Positions 27,287-35,769 of a DNA stretch of 47,712 nt are shown here, piece by piece (the stretch's first letter is position 1; every line of letters begins with the position of its first letter). The stretch lies in the NCBI GenBank assembly GCA_026414265.1, contig JAOAJI010000007.1, positions 1 through 47,712 of the forward strand, in the 5' to 3' direction. This stretch comes from Microcaldota archaeon (GTDB lineage: Archaea > Micrarchaeota > Micrarchaeia > Anstonellales > SKW190). Below the pieces are notes generated by a model. The model made no database searches. It had not been told where the DNA came from and saw nothing but the letters and a program-made list of their open reading frames with translations. The translations under genes were made by a program, and so were the position numbers.

Positions 27287-28522
27287 CTAATCAGGTACTT
27301 TTTTATGTGTTATTTCATTCTCATATTTTGTTTTGAATATAGTATTGTCATGAACGTTTCTATCAACTATTGAATTTGGATATATCCAAACATTGGAACC
27401 AATAATCTTACCGGGGAGAAAAACTGCATTAACTCCTATTTTTACATTATTGCCCATCAACACTCCAAGTTTTTTTCTTTTAGAGTCTATTTTCATGTTG
27501 TTTGTCTCAACTAATACAGAGTTTCCGTCAAATCTAAAATTCGCTACTTGAGAAGATGAACCGAAATTACAATCATCACCTATGACAGAATCCCCAATGT
27601 AGGTCAGATGCTTGGCATTTGTTTTTGAGCCTACAATAGATTCTTTTATAGTAGTACTCTCACCTATGTGAGAATTATCACCTATTGATACATTTCCACG
27701 TATGTAAGAGTTAGGACCAACTGTAGAATTCTTACCTAAATATAAATTTCCATCAACGTACGAATCTTCAATAACAGAACCTTTTTCAATTATGATTTTA
27801 CCTTTGACTTTTGAATCTATGACTTCGCCTTCCAACCTCGATTCATAAAAATCAAATAATAAATCTAAACAGTCTAATAGCTTCCAAGGATAACCTAAAT
27901 CTATCCATTCTAACTCAGTGTTATAACAATAAGCACCTTTCAGTATGTCTGTGACCTCGTATTCTCCTCTTTTGGATAATTTAACCTTTTTTAATTCATC
28001 AAAAATAGTTTGCTTAAAGTGATATATGGAAGTGTTAACGTAACCAGAAGCGTTGTTTACTGGCTTTTCAATTATGTTAGTTATAACGTTTGCTTTTTCT
28101 TCTATCAAACCATATTCCATAGTTTGAGAAAGCTTTTTTGCAACTACAAATTTTTCAAACTTGTATTTATTCTCTTCTACGAAATCCATGAAGTGCTTAA
28201 CTAAGTTCTTATCAAATAATACATCTCCAGCCACCACGTAAAAATCATCAAGAATTTGATCTTCACATTGTAAAATTGCATGAGCAGTACCTAATTGTTC
28301 AAGCTGATAAACAGGTCTAATACTCAGTTCTGGAAAAAATTTTTTCACTTCATTAACTATCGAATCGTCTTTGGCAACCACATAAAAAGTTTTAAAGTTA
28401 GCTTTAAGTAGATTTATCAAATGCACTATTAGAGGTTTTCCTAAAACTTCAAACAAAAGTTTGTTTTCGAATGGATAAAAGCGCTTGCTCTTACCAGCAG
28501 CCAATATGACACAAGGGTCCAT
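27287..28522 (-). CDS. GlmU-like bifunctional sugar-1-P nucleotidyl/acetyltransferase
   Basis: 411 residues. N-terminal nucleotidyltransferase: LAAGKSKRFYPF, the uridine-binding LGTAHAILQ, GDVLF with the metal Asp, and WIDLGYPWKLL. The C-terminal half is a left-handed beta helix of hexapeptide repeats (IGDNSHIGESTTI, IGDDCNFGSS), the form found in archaeal GlmU-type enzymes such as ST0452. It probably makes UDP-GlcNAc from GlcN-1-P, acetyl-CoA and UTP, feeding the GlcNAc-1-P transferase at 12600. A UDP-Glc or dTDP-Glc pyrophosphorylase role is possible. First of a three-gene run with the two orphans beside it. Confidence 0.88.
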   Translation of the reverse strand: MDPCVILAAGKSKRFYPFENKLLFEVLGKPLIVHLINLLKANFKTFYVVAKDDSIVNEVKKFFPELSIRPVYQLEQLGTAHAILQCEDQILDDFYVVAGDVLFDKNLVKHFMDFVEENKYKFEKFVVAKKLSQTMEYGLIEEKANVITNIIEKPVNNASGYVNTSIYHFKQTIFDELKKVKLSKRGEYEVTDILKGAYCYNTELEWIDLGYPWKLLDCLDLLFDFYESRLEGEVIDSKVKGKIIIEKGSVIEDSYVDGNLYLGKNSTVGPNSYIRGNVSIGDNSHIGESTTIKESIVGSKTNAKHLTYIGDSVIGDDCNFGSSSQVANFRFDGNSVLVETNNMKIDSKRKKLGVLMGNNVKIGVNAVFLPGKIIGSNVWIYPNSIVDRNVHDNTIFKTKYENEITHKKVPD

Positions 28523-28545
28523 ATAAAAATCTTAACCATAATAGG

Positions 28546-29196
28546 TTATAAGGTTTCTTTGTTTTGACTGTTAGGCTCATCAAATTGTAGAGCTAAATGC
28601 AAAATAAGATAAGAACTCAACCAAAACAAAAAAAACTCTATGAATTTCATAATGTAATTAAAATTAGACTTAAAACCTATTGGGAATTTCTTGGGACTAT
28701 CCTCTAGTATGGATACATATTTCACTTCATCTTTGCTTACAAAAAAAGAAGAATTTAATATCAATTCTGAAATAGAACTAATCAGCAAGAACAAAAAAAT
28801 TATTAGTAATAAAGCCGCTTTGTATTTTTTTCCTGATTTTTTAGAATCAGTTTTTTCATTTTTTAACTCTAACTGCAAATACTTCATTCTGTATATGGCT
28901 GCGCTTATCAAGCCTAAAGTAGATATTAATAGAATCAATGGACCTAGTAACAATAGTAACAAAGCATTTTTTGAAACTACTTCTGAAAATTGAGTAAATG
29001 AACTTAATTGATTGGAAATAATGGAACAGTTTTCGTTTGTAGTTGCATCACATCTTTCAGTAAGCGATTGAACGACCAATCCTAACTGAACTATGACAGA
29101 AAAAATAAATGTTAACACTAGTCCTATAATGAATATTCTTGGTAGATTCTCCAAAAATAATTTGTAAGCTTTTTTTGAATCATGACCAGAATGCAT
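28546..29196 (-). CDS. Four-span membrane protein, hypothetical
   Basis: 216 residues with membrane helices at about 17-38, 72-95, 125-145 and 185-203. A short outer loop holds two Cys (RCDATTNENC). Not recognised; the layout resembles small membrane-shaping or transport-helper proteins, but no motif supports that. It precedes the GlmU-like gene by 23 bases and may be the first gene of that operon. Confidence 0.6.
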   Translation of the reverse strand: MHSGHDSKKAYKLFLENLPRIFIIGLVLTFIFSVIVQLGLVVQSLTERCDATTNENCSIISNQLSSFTQFSEVVSKNALLLLLLGPLILLISTLGLISAAIYRMKYLQLELKNEKTDSKKSGKKYKAALLLIIFLFLLISSISELILNSSFFVSKDEVKYVSILEDSPKKFPIGFKSNFNYIMKFIEFFLFWLSSYLILHLALQFDEPNSQNKETL

Positions 29197-29248
29197 AAGT
29201 TATAATGAATTTAAAAATTTATATTGTTAGTGATTGATGTTATCTGAC

Positions 29249-30700
29249 TCACACCATACTTTCAAAGTGCCTCAACACGTATCTTTCAAACACATTTCTA
29301 GGTAACTTACTAGGATCTGCACCTTTCTTGATTAAAAGATCAGCAAGTTCATATAATCCATTTAAAATTGCTAACTCCAATGGAGTAACAGAGAGTAACT
29401 CTATCTCACTCATTTTTTTACGTGCGATAATATATCTTTCATCAATCTCTGCGCCATTTTCTAATAAAATGATTGCTGTATCAATCTTACCGTGTTCAAT
29501 TGCGAGTAAAAGTGGCGTATATCCATTACTGTTTCTCACGCTCAAATCTGGACCATAACTTAACAAAAATTTAACTACATCAATACGATGAATAAAGCTC
29601 ATTAACACAGTATCTCCATTATGGTCCTTATGATTTATATCAATACCTGCATTAATAAGTTCTTCGGCAAGTTCAAAATTCGAATTCTTTAGTGCGTAAT
29701 ACAGCAAAGTTCTTCCTTGAGAATCAGTGATCATAATGTCTGCACCATTAATCATAAGTAAATATGTTATTGCTTCATCATATGCAGCCAGTAACAATGG
29801 TGATTCTTTCCTTTTGTTGAGCAAGTTCGGATTTGCTCCTAAGGAAAGTAAATAGTTTACTAAGCTTGAGTTGCCTGAAAGAACAGCTAAATGCAATCCT
29901 GTATTACCATCTGAGTCTCGTGCATCTATATTTGCTCCTAATTTGAGTAATCTTTCTACCAGCTTTTTATCTTTTGAGGATAATGAATCTTTTTCGCTGA
30001 GTTCTTTTATTAATTTGAGAAATGCAGCATTTTTTGTAGATCTCTCTTGTTCTTCACTAAGATATTTCAAGGTGTAAAAGAGTCCGAACAAATGTTCATA
30101 CATCTCTTGAGACTCTGTTCTTGAAATTAGTTTAATGAACAACCTTTCCGCATGTAAAAATTTAGACTGAACTATTAAGTCAATAAGTTTTTTAATACGC
30201 TCTGAATCACTAGAAACTTTTACGATAGCATCACGAAAAGCTTTTAAAGCCAAGTCAAAAGGCGTTAGATTGCTTCTATCTTTCGCAGACACGTCTGCTC
30301 CTTGACTCACAAGCAAATATACATATTCATAAAAACCTGATTCAGCTGCATCATGCAGAGGAGTTCTATCTGAGACATCACGTGAAGAAACATCGAGTCC
30401 GTGTTGGATAATTAAATGACTAGCTAAGTCCAGAAGTGAAAGTTTTTTTGAAAAATCTCTGACTTTTATTGAAGCAATGAGATGAAGCAAGTTTTTAAGA
30501 GAGTTATCCCTCGCCTTTGCATCGACACCTTGACTCAAGAAAAAGTATACCAAATCGATATTGAGATTCTTTAAAGCAAGCATCGCAACGTTATTCCCTA
30601 ACTCATCAGTAACTTTTATATCAGCTCCTTGATCAATAAGGCCTTTTATTCTTTCAAGAGGTCCGTTCTCTTCAACTAACTTTAAAAATTCTCTTGTCAC
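29249..30700 (-). CDS. Ankyrin-repeat protein
   Basis: 483 residues built almost wholly of ankyrin repeats, about ten, e.g. DRTPLHDAAESGFYEYVYLL, NTGLHLAVLSGNSSLVNYLL, RTLLYYALKNSNFELAEELI, YTPLLLAIEHGKIDTAIILL. A charged helical insert (about residues 185-245) splits the array. No signal peptide or membrane helix. Ankyrin arrays bind other proteins. The GTG at 30700 has no ribosome binding site. The frame stays open upstream to 30775 with natural-looking sequence but no ATG, GTG or TTG, so the true start may be earlier and non-standard. Confidence 0.88.
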   Translation of the reverse strand: MTREFLKLVEENGPLERIKGLIDQGADIKVTDELGNNVAMLALKNLNIDLVYFFLSQGVDAKARDNSLKNLLHLIASIKVRDFSKKLSLLDLASHLIIQHGLDVSSRDVSDRTPLHDAAESGFYEYVYLLVSQGADVSAKDRSNLTPFDLALKAFRDAIVKVSSDSERIKKLIDLIVQSKFLHAERLFIKLISRTESQEMYEHLFGLFYTLKYLSEEQERSTKNAAFLKLIKELSEKDSLSSKDKKLVERLLKLGANIDARDSDGNTGLHLAVLSGNSSLVNYLLSLGANPNLLNKRKESPLLLAAYDEAITYLLMINGADIMITDSQGRTLLYYALKNSNFELAEELINAGIDINHKDHNGDTVLMSFIHRIDVVKFLLSYGPDLSVRNSNGYTPLLLAIEHGKIDTAIILLENGAEIDERYIIARKKMSEIELLSVTPLELAILNGLYELADLLIKKGADPSKLPRNVFERYVLRHFESMV

Positions 30701-30880
30701 TTTGTCTAAAGGACGTTTTTGATAACGCCTAGAAAAATTTGGCTCTTCTAGAGGATGCTTTTGGAAAAGAGGATTTCAATTTATCCATTTTTTGTTTGAA
30801 CTCGCTCTATCGCGAGGCTGGTAAACATGTTTATCCACTTTTTATAATAAAAAAATGACTAAAAAGGTTTTTAACTCTGA

Positions 30881-30936
30881 GCCTCAGTCGCTGTTGGCAT
30901 CATCAAAAATCAGTGGTTGTCCAACTCATCATAGGC
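30881..30936 (-). ncRNA. C/D box sRNA (2'-O-methylation guide)
   Basis: Read on the minus strand: C box ATGATGA (30926-30932), a 12-nt guide (30914-30925), D' box CTGA (30910-30913), 4-nt spacer, C' box TGATGA (30900-30905), a second 12-nt guide (30888-30899), D box CTGA (30884-30887), and a short closing stem GCC/GGC at the ends. All four boxes and the 12-nt spacings are those of archaeal C/D sRNAs. It should assemble with L7Ae, Nop5 and fibrillarin. Targets were not found: the second guide matches only 7 nt of the local 16S. Confidence 0.85.
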
Positions 30937-30983
30937 ATGGATTATAATAACTCATAAATATTAAAATGTTTTGATGATAACTT

Positions 30984-31676
30984 ATGAAAAAAAGTATACT
31001 GATTAACTACTTGAATATTATTCTGAAGCTCATTAATCTTAGAGCACACAAAAATCCTGTGAGAATTAGCCAAGCTGAATTAGGAATGATAACAGGGTAT
31101 TCTCAACAATCAATCTCAAGAATCCTTAAGGAATTGAAAAATAACAATTATATTGAATACAAAAATGATACAATACAAGTCACTGAGTTAGCTGTACAAG
31201 AACTACTAAACTTGACGAATTTTATCCAGGAATGCATAAAACAAAAAAATGAAATAATAATAAAAGGTAGAGTATTTACAGGCTTTGGAGACGGCAAACG
31301 TTATCTTTCCATGGATTTTTATAAAAATGCTGTTATGCAAATTTCTGGATACATTCCATATCCTGGGACACTTAACTTAAAGATTGATGAAGACTATTTA
31401 ACTAATGCAAAATTGGTAAGACAATTGACAACCTACTACGTAAAAGGCAAAAAAGAAAACAACAGAGAACTTGGTGGTTTTTATTTGCTTCCTTGTCAGA
31501 TAGTTAAATATAGCGATGATGAAAATAATTCTATGAAATCTGTCGCTGGATATATAATCATTCCTGAAAAAACACATTATAATCTATCTGTTATTGAACT
31601 AATAAGTAAAAACTACTTAAGAAAAAAACTAAACCTAATTGATGGTGATAAAGTTATTGTAAGATTAACAGTGTAG
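30984..31676 (+). CDS. ribK: CTP-dependent riboflavin kinase with N-terminal HTH
   Basis: Archaeal enzyme that makes FMN from riboflavin using CTP. The N-terminal winged helix (ISQAELGMITGYSQQSISRI) occupies residues 1-75. The kinase domain begins at IIIKGRVFTGFGDGKRYLS, with the CTP/flavin loop YIPYPGTLNL and the ending YLRKKLNLIDGDKVIVRL. The HTH-kinase fusion is a known RibK form that can also act as a repressor of riboflavin genes. Six bases separate it from dinB. Confidence 0.93.
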   Translation: MKKSILINYLNIILKLINLRAHKNPVRISQAELGMITGYSQQSISRILKELKNNNYIEYKNDTIQVTELAVQELLNLTNFIQECIKQKNEIIIKGRVFTGFGDGKRYLSMDFYKNAVMQISGYIPYPGTLNLKIDEDYLTNAKLVRQLTTYYVKGKKENNRELGGFYLLPCQIVKYSDDENNSMKSVAGYIIIPEKTHYNLSVIELISKNYLRKKLNLIDGDKVIVRLTV

Positions 31677-31682
31677 TGAACT

Positions 31683-32765
31683 ATGAGATTGTTTATTCAT
31701 TTGGATTTGAACCAATTTTTTGTCACGTGTGAAAGATTAAGAAACAAAAATTTAATTAATTTACCAGTTGTTGTCGCAGTATATTCAGGAAGAAACGATA
31801 GAAGTGGAGCAGTTGCGACTGCAAGTTATGAAGCAAGAAAACTAGGTATTAAGAGCGGAATGCCATTAACTGAAGCCTTCAAAATTGCCGATAAAGCAAA
31901 AAAAGAACTTGGAATAGAGATCATTTTCTTGAGCCACGATTACGAATATTATGAAGAATTATCTAATAATATTTTTGACGAAATAAGAAAAAATTATAAA
32001 ATTCAACAAATGAGTATTGATGAATTTTCATTAGAATTGAATAACACATCATTTGAAGAAGCAGAAAAAATAGCTTTGGAACTCAATAATATTATAAAAT
32101 CCTTTGGATTTGAGTGTTCAATAGGTATCGCAACTACTCAAATAACAGCAAAAATTGCATCAGGTCAAAAAAAAGGTATTCTCGTAATAAGAAATGCTGA
32201 AGAGTTCTTGAATAATTTGGATATTTCAGAAATGCCAGGAATAGGGAAAAAAACAGAACAAGTATTGAGAAACTTAGGAATCAACACTATTGGAGAATTG
32301 GCAAAAGTAAACATCGCTGAATTAATCAAACATTTTGGAGAAAAGCATGGGAAATATCTCTTTAACGCATCTAAAAATCTGGAAGTTTATTATTTTGATG
32401 TAGATAATGAGCACGAAAAACAAGTATCTAGAATCAGTACTCTAAAAGAAGACAGTAACGACTACTATTATTTAAAAAGTGTGTTAGAAATTCTCATGGA
32501 GGAAGTAGTTGGAGAAGTTCTTGATCATAAGAAAGCTCTTGTTGGAACTATTCAAATTCTAGGAATTACAACTAAACTCAGAACTGTAACAAAAAGAAAA
32601 AAATTGGATAAAAGAACTGACAATAAAGCACTAATATACAAGGTTACGCTAGAATTACTTTATGAGCTTTGTGAGCAACTCAAAATAAACAAGATAATGC
32701 TAAGAAGATTGGGTTTTTCTGTGTCAGATCTTGAAAGCGCTAAAAATCAAACTAAATTATTCTAA
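31683..32765 (+). CDS. dinB: DNA polymerase IV, Y family (Dpo4/DinB)
   Basis: Translesion DNA polymerase, 360 residues. The palm motifs are FIHLDLNQFF (Asp8, with an aromatic steric gate) and MSIDEFSLEL (Asp113, Glu114). Also GAVATASYEARKLGIKSGMP (fingers), CSIGIATTQITAKIASGQKK and the HhH thumb MPGIGKKTEQVLRNLGI. Little-finger domain to the end. The SIDE motif is followed by F in place of the usual A, and no PIP box is obvious. The ribosome binding site is GTGAAC. The stop overlaps the possible start of the next gene. Confidence 0.95.
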   Translation: MRLFIHLDLNQFFVTCERLRNKNLINLPVVVAVYSGRNDRSGAVATASYEARKLGIKSGMPLTEAFKIADKAKKELGIEIIFLSHDYEYYEELSNNIFDEIRKNYKIQQMSIDEFSLELNNTSFEEAEKIALELNNIIKSFGFECSIGIATTQITAKIASGQKKGILVIRNAEEFLNNLDISEMPGIGKKTEQVLRNLGINTIGELAKVNIAELIKHFGEKHGKYLFNASKNLEVYYFDVDNEHEKQVSRISTLKEDSNDYYYLKSVLEILMEEVVGEVLDHKKALVGTIQILGITTKLRTVTKRKKLDKRTDNKALIYKVTLELLYELCEQLKINKIMLRRLGFSVSDLESAKNQTKLF

Positions 32766-33291
32766 GTATCAAAATAAAAAATGTTTGTGGAATAATTTCA
32801 TTGTGAGATTTCTATATAATAGTAATAAAAAATTTGCTGTGAGGCAAAATTCACAAAATCCATCTAGAGCAACTAAAAATAATCGATTTAAAAAATACTT
32901 TTTAAACACACTTGTAGTTGCCACAATATTAAGCTCTTATAACGTAGCATATCCACAATACATTAGAGTACATGGTTCAGAAGAACGTAATTATCGGGAA
33001 GTAGCAACTATTTATTCTCCTGAAATCAAACAGGAATACGTCAGAAAAAAAGCAGAGCAAAAAATCAAAGAAGAAGTTCAACAAAAGAAAGACAATAAAA
33101 ACTTTGAAACAATCAAAAATTTTTTTGGAACTGTTTTTGATTATTTAGTTCTTACGCCAATCACGTATATATTATCTGTCTATCATATGGCCATGAGATA
33201 CCTCGTACCGTTCTTTTTCTATTCTGGAATTTTTTTTATCGTTTTTGGAATTGCAATAAAAATGATTGACGGACTTTTAAGAAAAAAGTAA
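32731..33291 (+). CDS. Membrane protein, hypothetical (start uncertain)
   Basis: Up to 186 residues. The ATG at 32731 would overlap dinB by 35 bases; TTG 32785 or GTG 32803 are alternatives and no binding site decides. A hydrophobic segment near residues 58-75 (TLVVATILSSYNVAYPQY) looks like a signal peptide or anchor, then a charged helical stretch, and two closing membrane segments (about 138-180). Not recognised. The tRNA-Cys promoter begins just after it. Confidence 0.55.
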   Translation: MKALKIKLNYSKYQNKKCLWNNFIVRFLYNSNKKFAVRQNSQNPSRATKNNRFKKYFLNTLVVATILSSYNVAYPQYIRVHGSEERNYREVATIYSPEIKQEYVRKKAEQKIKEEVQQKKDNKNFETIKNFFGTVFDYLVLTPITYILSVYHMAMRYLVPFFFYSGIFFIVFGIAIKMIDGLLRKK

Positions 33292-33305
33292 GTCATATAT
33301 CATAG

Positions 33306-33313
33306 TTTATATT
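33306..33313 (+). promoter_or_regulatory. TATA box of tRNA-Cys
   Basis: TTTATATT lies 27-34 bases before the first base of the tRNA-Cys, correct spacing for an archaeal promoter that starts at or near the mature 5' end. Confidence 0.55.
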
Positions 33314-33339
33314 CCTTTTTGTTAGACATATATTATGAC

Positions 33340-33459
33340 GCAGGGTTGACAGAGCGGCTATGTGGCCGGCTGCAGGCTTGTCATATAAACTAGCTCTAGG
33401 GTATTATACAAAATTGAAGTAGAAACCGGCATAGGGGGGTTCGACTCCCTCACCCTGCT
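33340..33459 (+). tRNA. tRNA-Cys(GCA) with a 49-nt intron
   Basis: Acceptor GCAGGGT pairs with ACCCTGC, discriminator T, short D stem ACA/TGT, anticodon stem GCCGG (33365-33369) with CCGGC (33426-33430), T arm GGGGG-TTCGACT-CCCTC. The anticodon GCA is at 33372-33374. The intron fits 33376-33424, at the canonical 37/38 site. Anticodon loop bases CTGC pair with GTAG at 33419-33422, leaving 3-nt bulges on both sides with the cut after base two of each, the bulge-helix-bulge rule; the inner helix is weak. Discriminator U73 is as expected for Cys. Confidence 0.93.
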
Positions 33460-33466
33460 AAATTAC

Positions 33467-34951
33467 CTATTTGTTTTTTGCTTGCATTACGTTCAAGCTT
33501 TCAGAACTTCCTTCTACCCTTTTTGATGGATTCAATGTTTTCAATTTTTCTATACTTTCCTTGTCTAAAAAGTCACAATATATGATTTTATTTTGAATCA
33601 GTTGATTTCTCATTGCATCTACCGCAGCCAAGATTATTGGATAAGACGCAGGCGAAGAAGTTAAAACTGGATGTGTTCCTATCTGTAATGTAATCAGCTC
33701 AGAGATAGTCATAGACTTCTGAACACATAAACCAATCAAATTAAGTAGTTCTGCAACATAAACAGATCCAAAAACCTGACCGCCTAAAATCACATCGCTT
33801 TCTCTTGAAAATATGAGTTTAACGTAAAGCTCTTTAGAGTTACCAAAAGCAGAATGATGTTTGTCATATGTTTTACATTCTCCTACGATGTAATCAAAAC
33901 CGTTTTGCTTGGCTCTACTTTCAGTCATTCCAACACAACCAAAAACAGAATTACCTATTATAGTAGAATAAATACCAACTGTACCTTTGTTTTGTCTGAT
34001 CACTCGTAAGTTGAATATGTTAGAACCTGCTATCCTCCCCTCCGAAGTTGCTATCGAAGCTAACATCATAGATGTAACTTGCCTCGTAAAAAATTCTCTT
34101 TCTTCAGTACAGTCACCTACTGCAAATATGTTTGGATCAGAAGTCCTCATGTATTCGTCAACAACTATACCGTGCTGCTTACCTATCTCCAAACCTATCT
34201 TTTCCGCTAATTCTATGTTTGGCTTCATACCTGTACAAAATATTACAGCGTCAATATCAATAATTGTATTATTATCTAATTCAACTCCTTTTACCGTATT
34301 TTGAAGATCAGCTATAATTCTTTTTACATGTACCTTTGGATACAATTTAACGTTTTGCCTTATTAACAAGTCTTCTGCAATCGTGTAAAACTCTCTGTCA
34401 AAAGAATTCTCTAAAATGTGACTGGTAGGATAAATTAAAATAACTTCTTTACCCAGTTGGCTCAACAGATCAGCCATCTCAACTCCAACAAAGCCACCTC
34501 CTATTATGCCTATTTTCATTCTGTTCTTCAAAAATCTTTTTATCTCTAGCAAATATTCAAAGTCCTTCTTAACAACAAAAACGCCTTTTGCTGTTTTACC
34601 TTCGATATCTGGTAATGATGGTAATGAACCTGTTGCTAAAACAAGTCTATCATAGAAAAATACTCGATTGTCTGCTGTAGTAATAGTTTTCTTTTTTCTA
34701 TCTATGTCAACAACCTTAGTAATTTCTATTTCTAAATCTACATTCTTTAACGTATCATCGCACAAAAATTCATGCTCTTGACCATCTTTAATTTTCCAGA
34801 TCAAGTAATGCATACCACATGGCACAATAGGTACCTTGTCTTCTCTGAGAAGAAGAATTTTCTTTTCAGGATAACTCGCATTTATAGTTAGTGCTGTAGA
34901 AATGCCTGCAGGACCTCCTCCAACAATAATAACGTCATAATAATTAGACAT
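33467..34951 (-). CDS. FAD-dependent pyridine nucleotide-disulfide oxidoreductase (CoA-disulfide reductase/NADH oxidase type)
   Basis: 494 residues. The FAD Rossmann motif VIIVGGGPAGIS is at the start, followed by a single active-site Cys45 (VPCGMHY), as in CoA-disulfide reductase and NADH oxidase, not a CxxC pair. The second Rossmann IGIIGGGFVGVEMADLL binds NAD(P)H, then FAVGDCTE, and a dimerisation domain. It is about 45 residues longer than usual, with a polar tail. It probably reduces CoA disulfide, polysulfide or O2. It follows glutaredoxin by 54 bases. Its stop is 7 bases from the convergent tRNA-Cys. Confidence 0.88.
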   Translation of the reverse strand: MSNYYDVIIVGGGPAGISTALTINASYPEKKILLLREDKVPIVPCGMHYLIWKIKDGQEHEFLCDDTLKNVDLEIEITKVVDIDRKKKTITTADNRVFFYDRLVLATGSLPSLPDIEGKTAKGVFVVKKDFEYLLEIKRFLKNRMKIGIIGGGFVGVEMADLLSQLGKEVILIYPTSHILENSFDREFYTIAEDLLIRQNVKLYPKVHVKRIIADLQNTVKGVELDNNTIIDIDAVIFCTGMKPNIELAEKIGLEIGKQHGIVVDEYMRTSDPNIFAVGDCTEEREFFTRQVTSMMLASIATSEGRIAGSNIFNLRVIRQNKGTVGIYSTIIGNSVFGCVGMTESRAKQNGFDYIVGECKTYDKHHSAFGNSKELYVKLIFSRESDVILGGQVFGSVYVAELLNLIGLCVQKSMTISELITLQIGTHPVLTSSPASYPIILAAVDAMRNQLIQNKIIYCDFLDKESIEKLKTLNPSKRVEGSSESLNVMQAKNK

Positions 34952-35005
34952 GATACAAAATCATTAATCAAAAATAAAAAGATTTCCAATTTATGAATTT
35001 CAATT

Positions 35006-35341
35006 CTATTTACCAAGTTTTCTGAGCTCCTCATCTATTGCATATCTATCAAAGCCAATTATCATCCTACCATTTATTTCAATCTGAGGAACCCCAAGTT
35101 CGCCTGATTTCATTACCATCTCTTGTGCTGCTTTCATGTCTGCAGCAACATTTACTTCCTTGTATCTGACTCCTTTTGAATCTAAATAACTTTTAGCCAT
35201 TGAACAATAAGGACAGGTAGGAGTTGTATAAATTATAATTTCACTATTGTTTTGTATAGACTTGCCATTGTCATTTAGAGAAAAATACTTCTTCTTCAAC
35301 TCTTCTAACTTTCTTCTTTTGATTTGTTCAATGTCGTTCAT
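35006..35341 (-). CDS. Glutaredoxin-like protein with N-terminal helix
   Basis: 111 residues. The thioredoxin-fold part starts near residue 34: IIIYTTPTCPYCSMAKSYL with CPYC at Cys43-Cys46, then GVPQIEINGRMIIGFD with the cis-Pro. The first 30 residues are a charged helix (IEQIKRRKLEELKKK) similar to the start of PDCD5-type archaeal proteins. AAGGTGG precedes the ATG. Co-directional with the flavoprotein disulfide reductase, which may be its reductant; divergent from the TrmB-like regulator. Confidence 0.92.
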   Translation of the reverse strand: MNDIEQIKRRKLEELKKKYFSLNDNGKSIQNNSEIIIYTTPTCPYCSMAKSYLDSKGVRYKEVNVAADMKAAQEMVMKSGELGVPQIEINGRMIIGFDRYAIDEELRKLGK

Positions 35342-35424
35342 AAAACCACCTTTGCATTTAGCTTAGTTTTTAGTATTTATATAAAAACTTAAAACTTTTA
35401 AACTTATCGATTGTTGTAATTATT

Positions 35425-35769
35425 ATGAGAAAAAACATATCCATGTGCAAAAATATAGACGAAGCTATAAAATTTGCACTTGAACTTAGCGATCTTGAAT
35501 TCAAATTACTTTGTTATCTTTGTAATAAAGAATCTAATATAGATGAACTATCATCTAAATTTAAAAAAAGTAAAATCAGAATTTACCAAGCTTTGGTAGA
35601 ACTCATGAAAAAAAATATAATTTCAAGAAACAAGAAAAACCTCAGAAGAGGTTACGAATATACTTATTCATGCAAAACATACAATGAAATAAAAAAACTT
35701 GCATTACTTAACATCAAAAAAATAGAGAGTTTACTAACTGAAAATAATATAGATAGTAATCAAAAATAA
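35425..35769 (+). CDS. TrmB-like winged-helix regulator
   Basis: 114 residues, essentially one winged helix: LSDLEFKLLCYLCNKESNIDELSSKF, recognition helix KSKIRIYQALVELMKKNII, then a basic wing (SRNKKNLRRGYEYTYS). This is the TrmB/MarR-like pattern without a sugar-binding domain. It is divergent from glutaredoxin with 83 bases between, so it may control that redox pair. Its stop abuts the stop of the convergent dehydrogenase. Confidence 0.8.
   Translation: MRKNISMCKNIDEAIKFALELSDLEFKLLCYLCNKESNIDELSSKFKKSKIRIYQALVELMKKNIISRNKKNLRRGYEYTYSCKTYNEIKKLALLNIKKIESLLTENNIDSNQK

Noticed and set aside
30968-31010. C-box-like TGATGA followed by CTGA at the start of ribK
   Set aside because: Spacing is too long and the stretch runs into a clear coding sequence.
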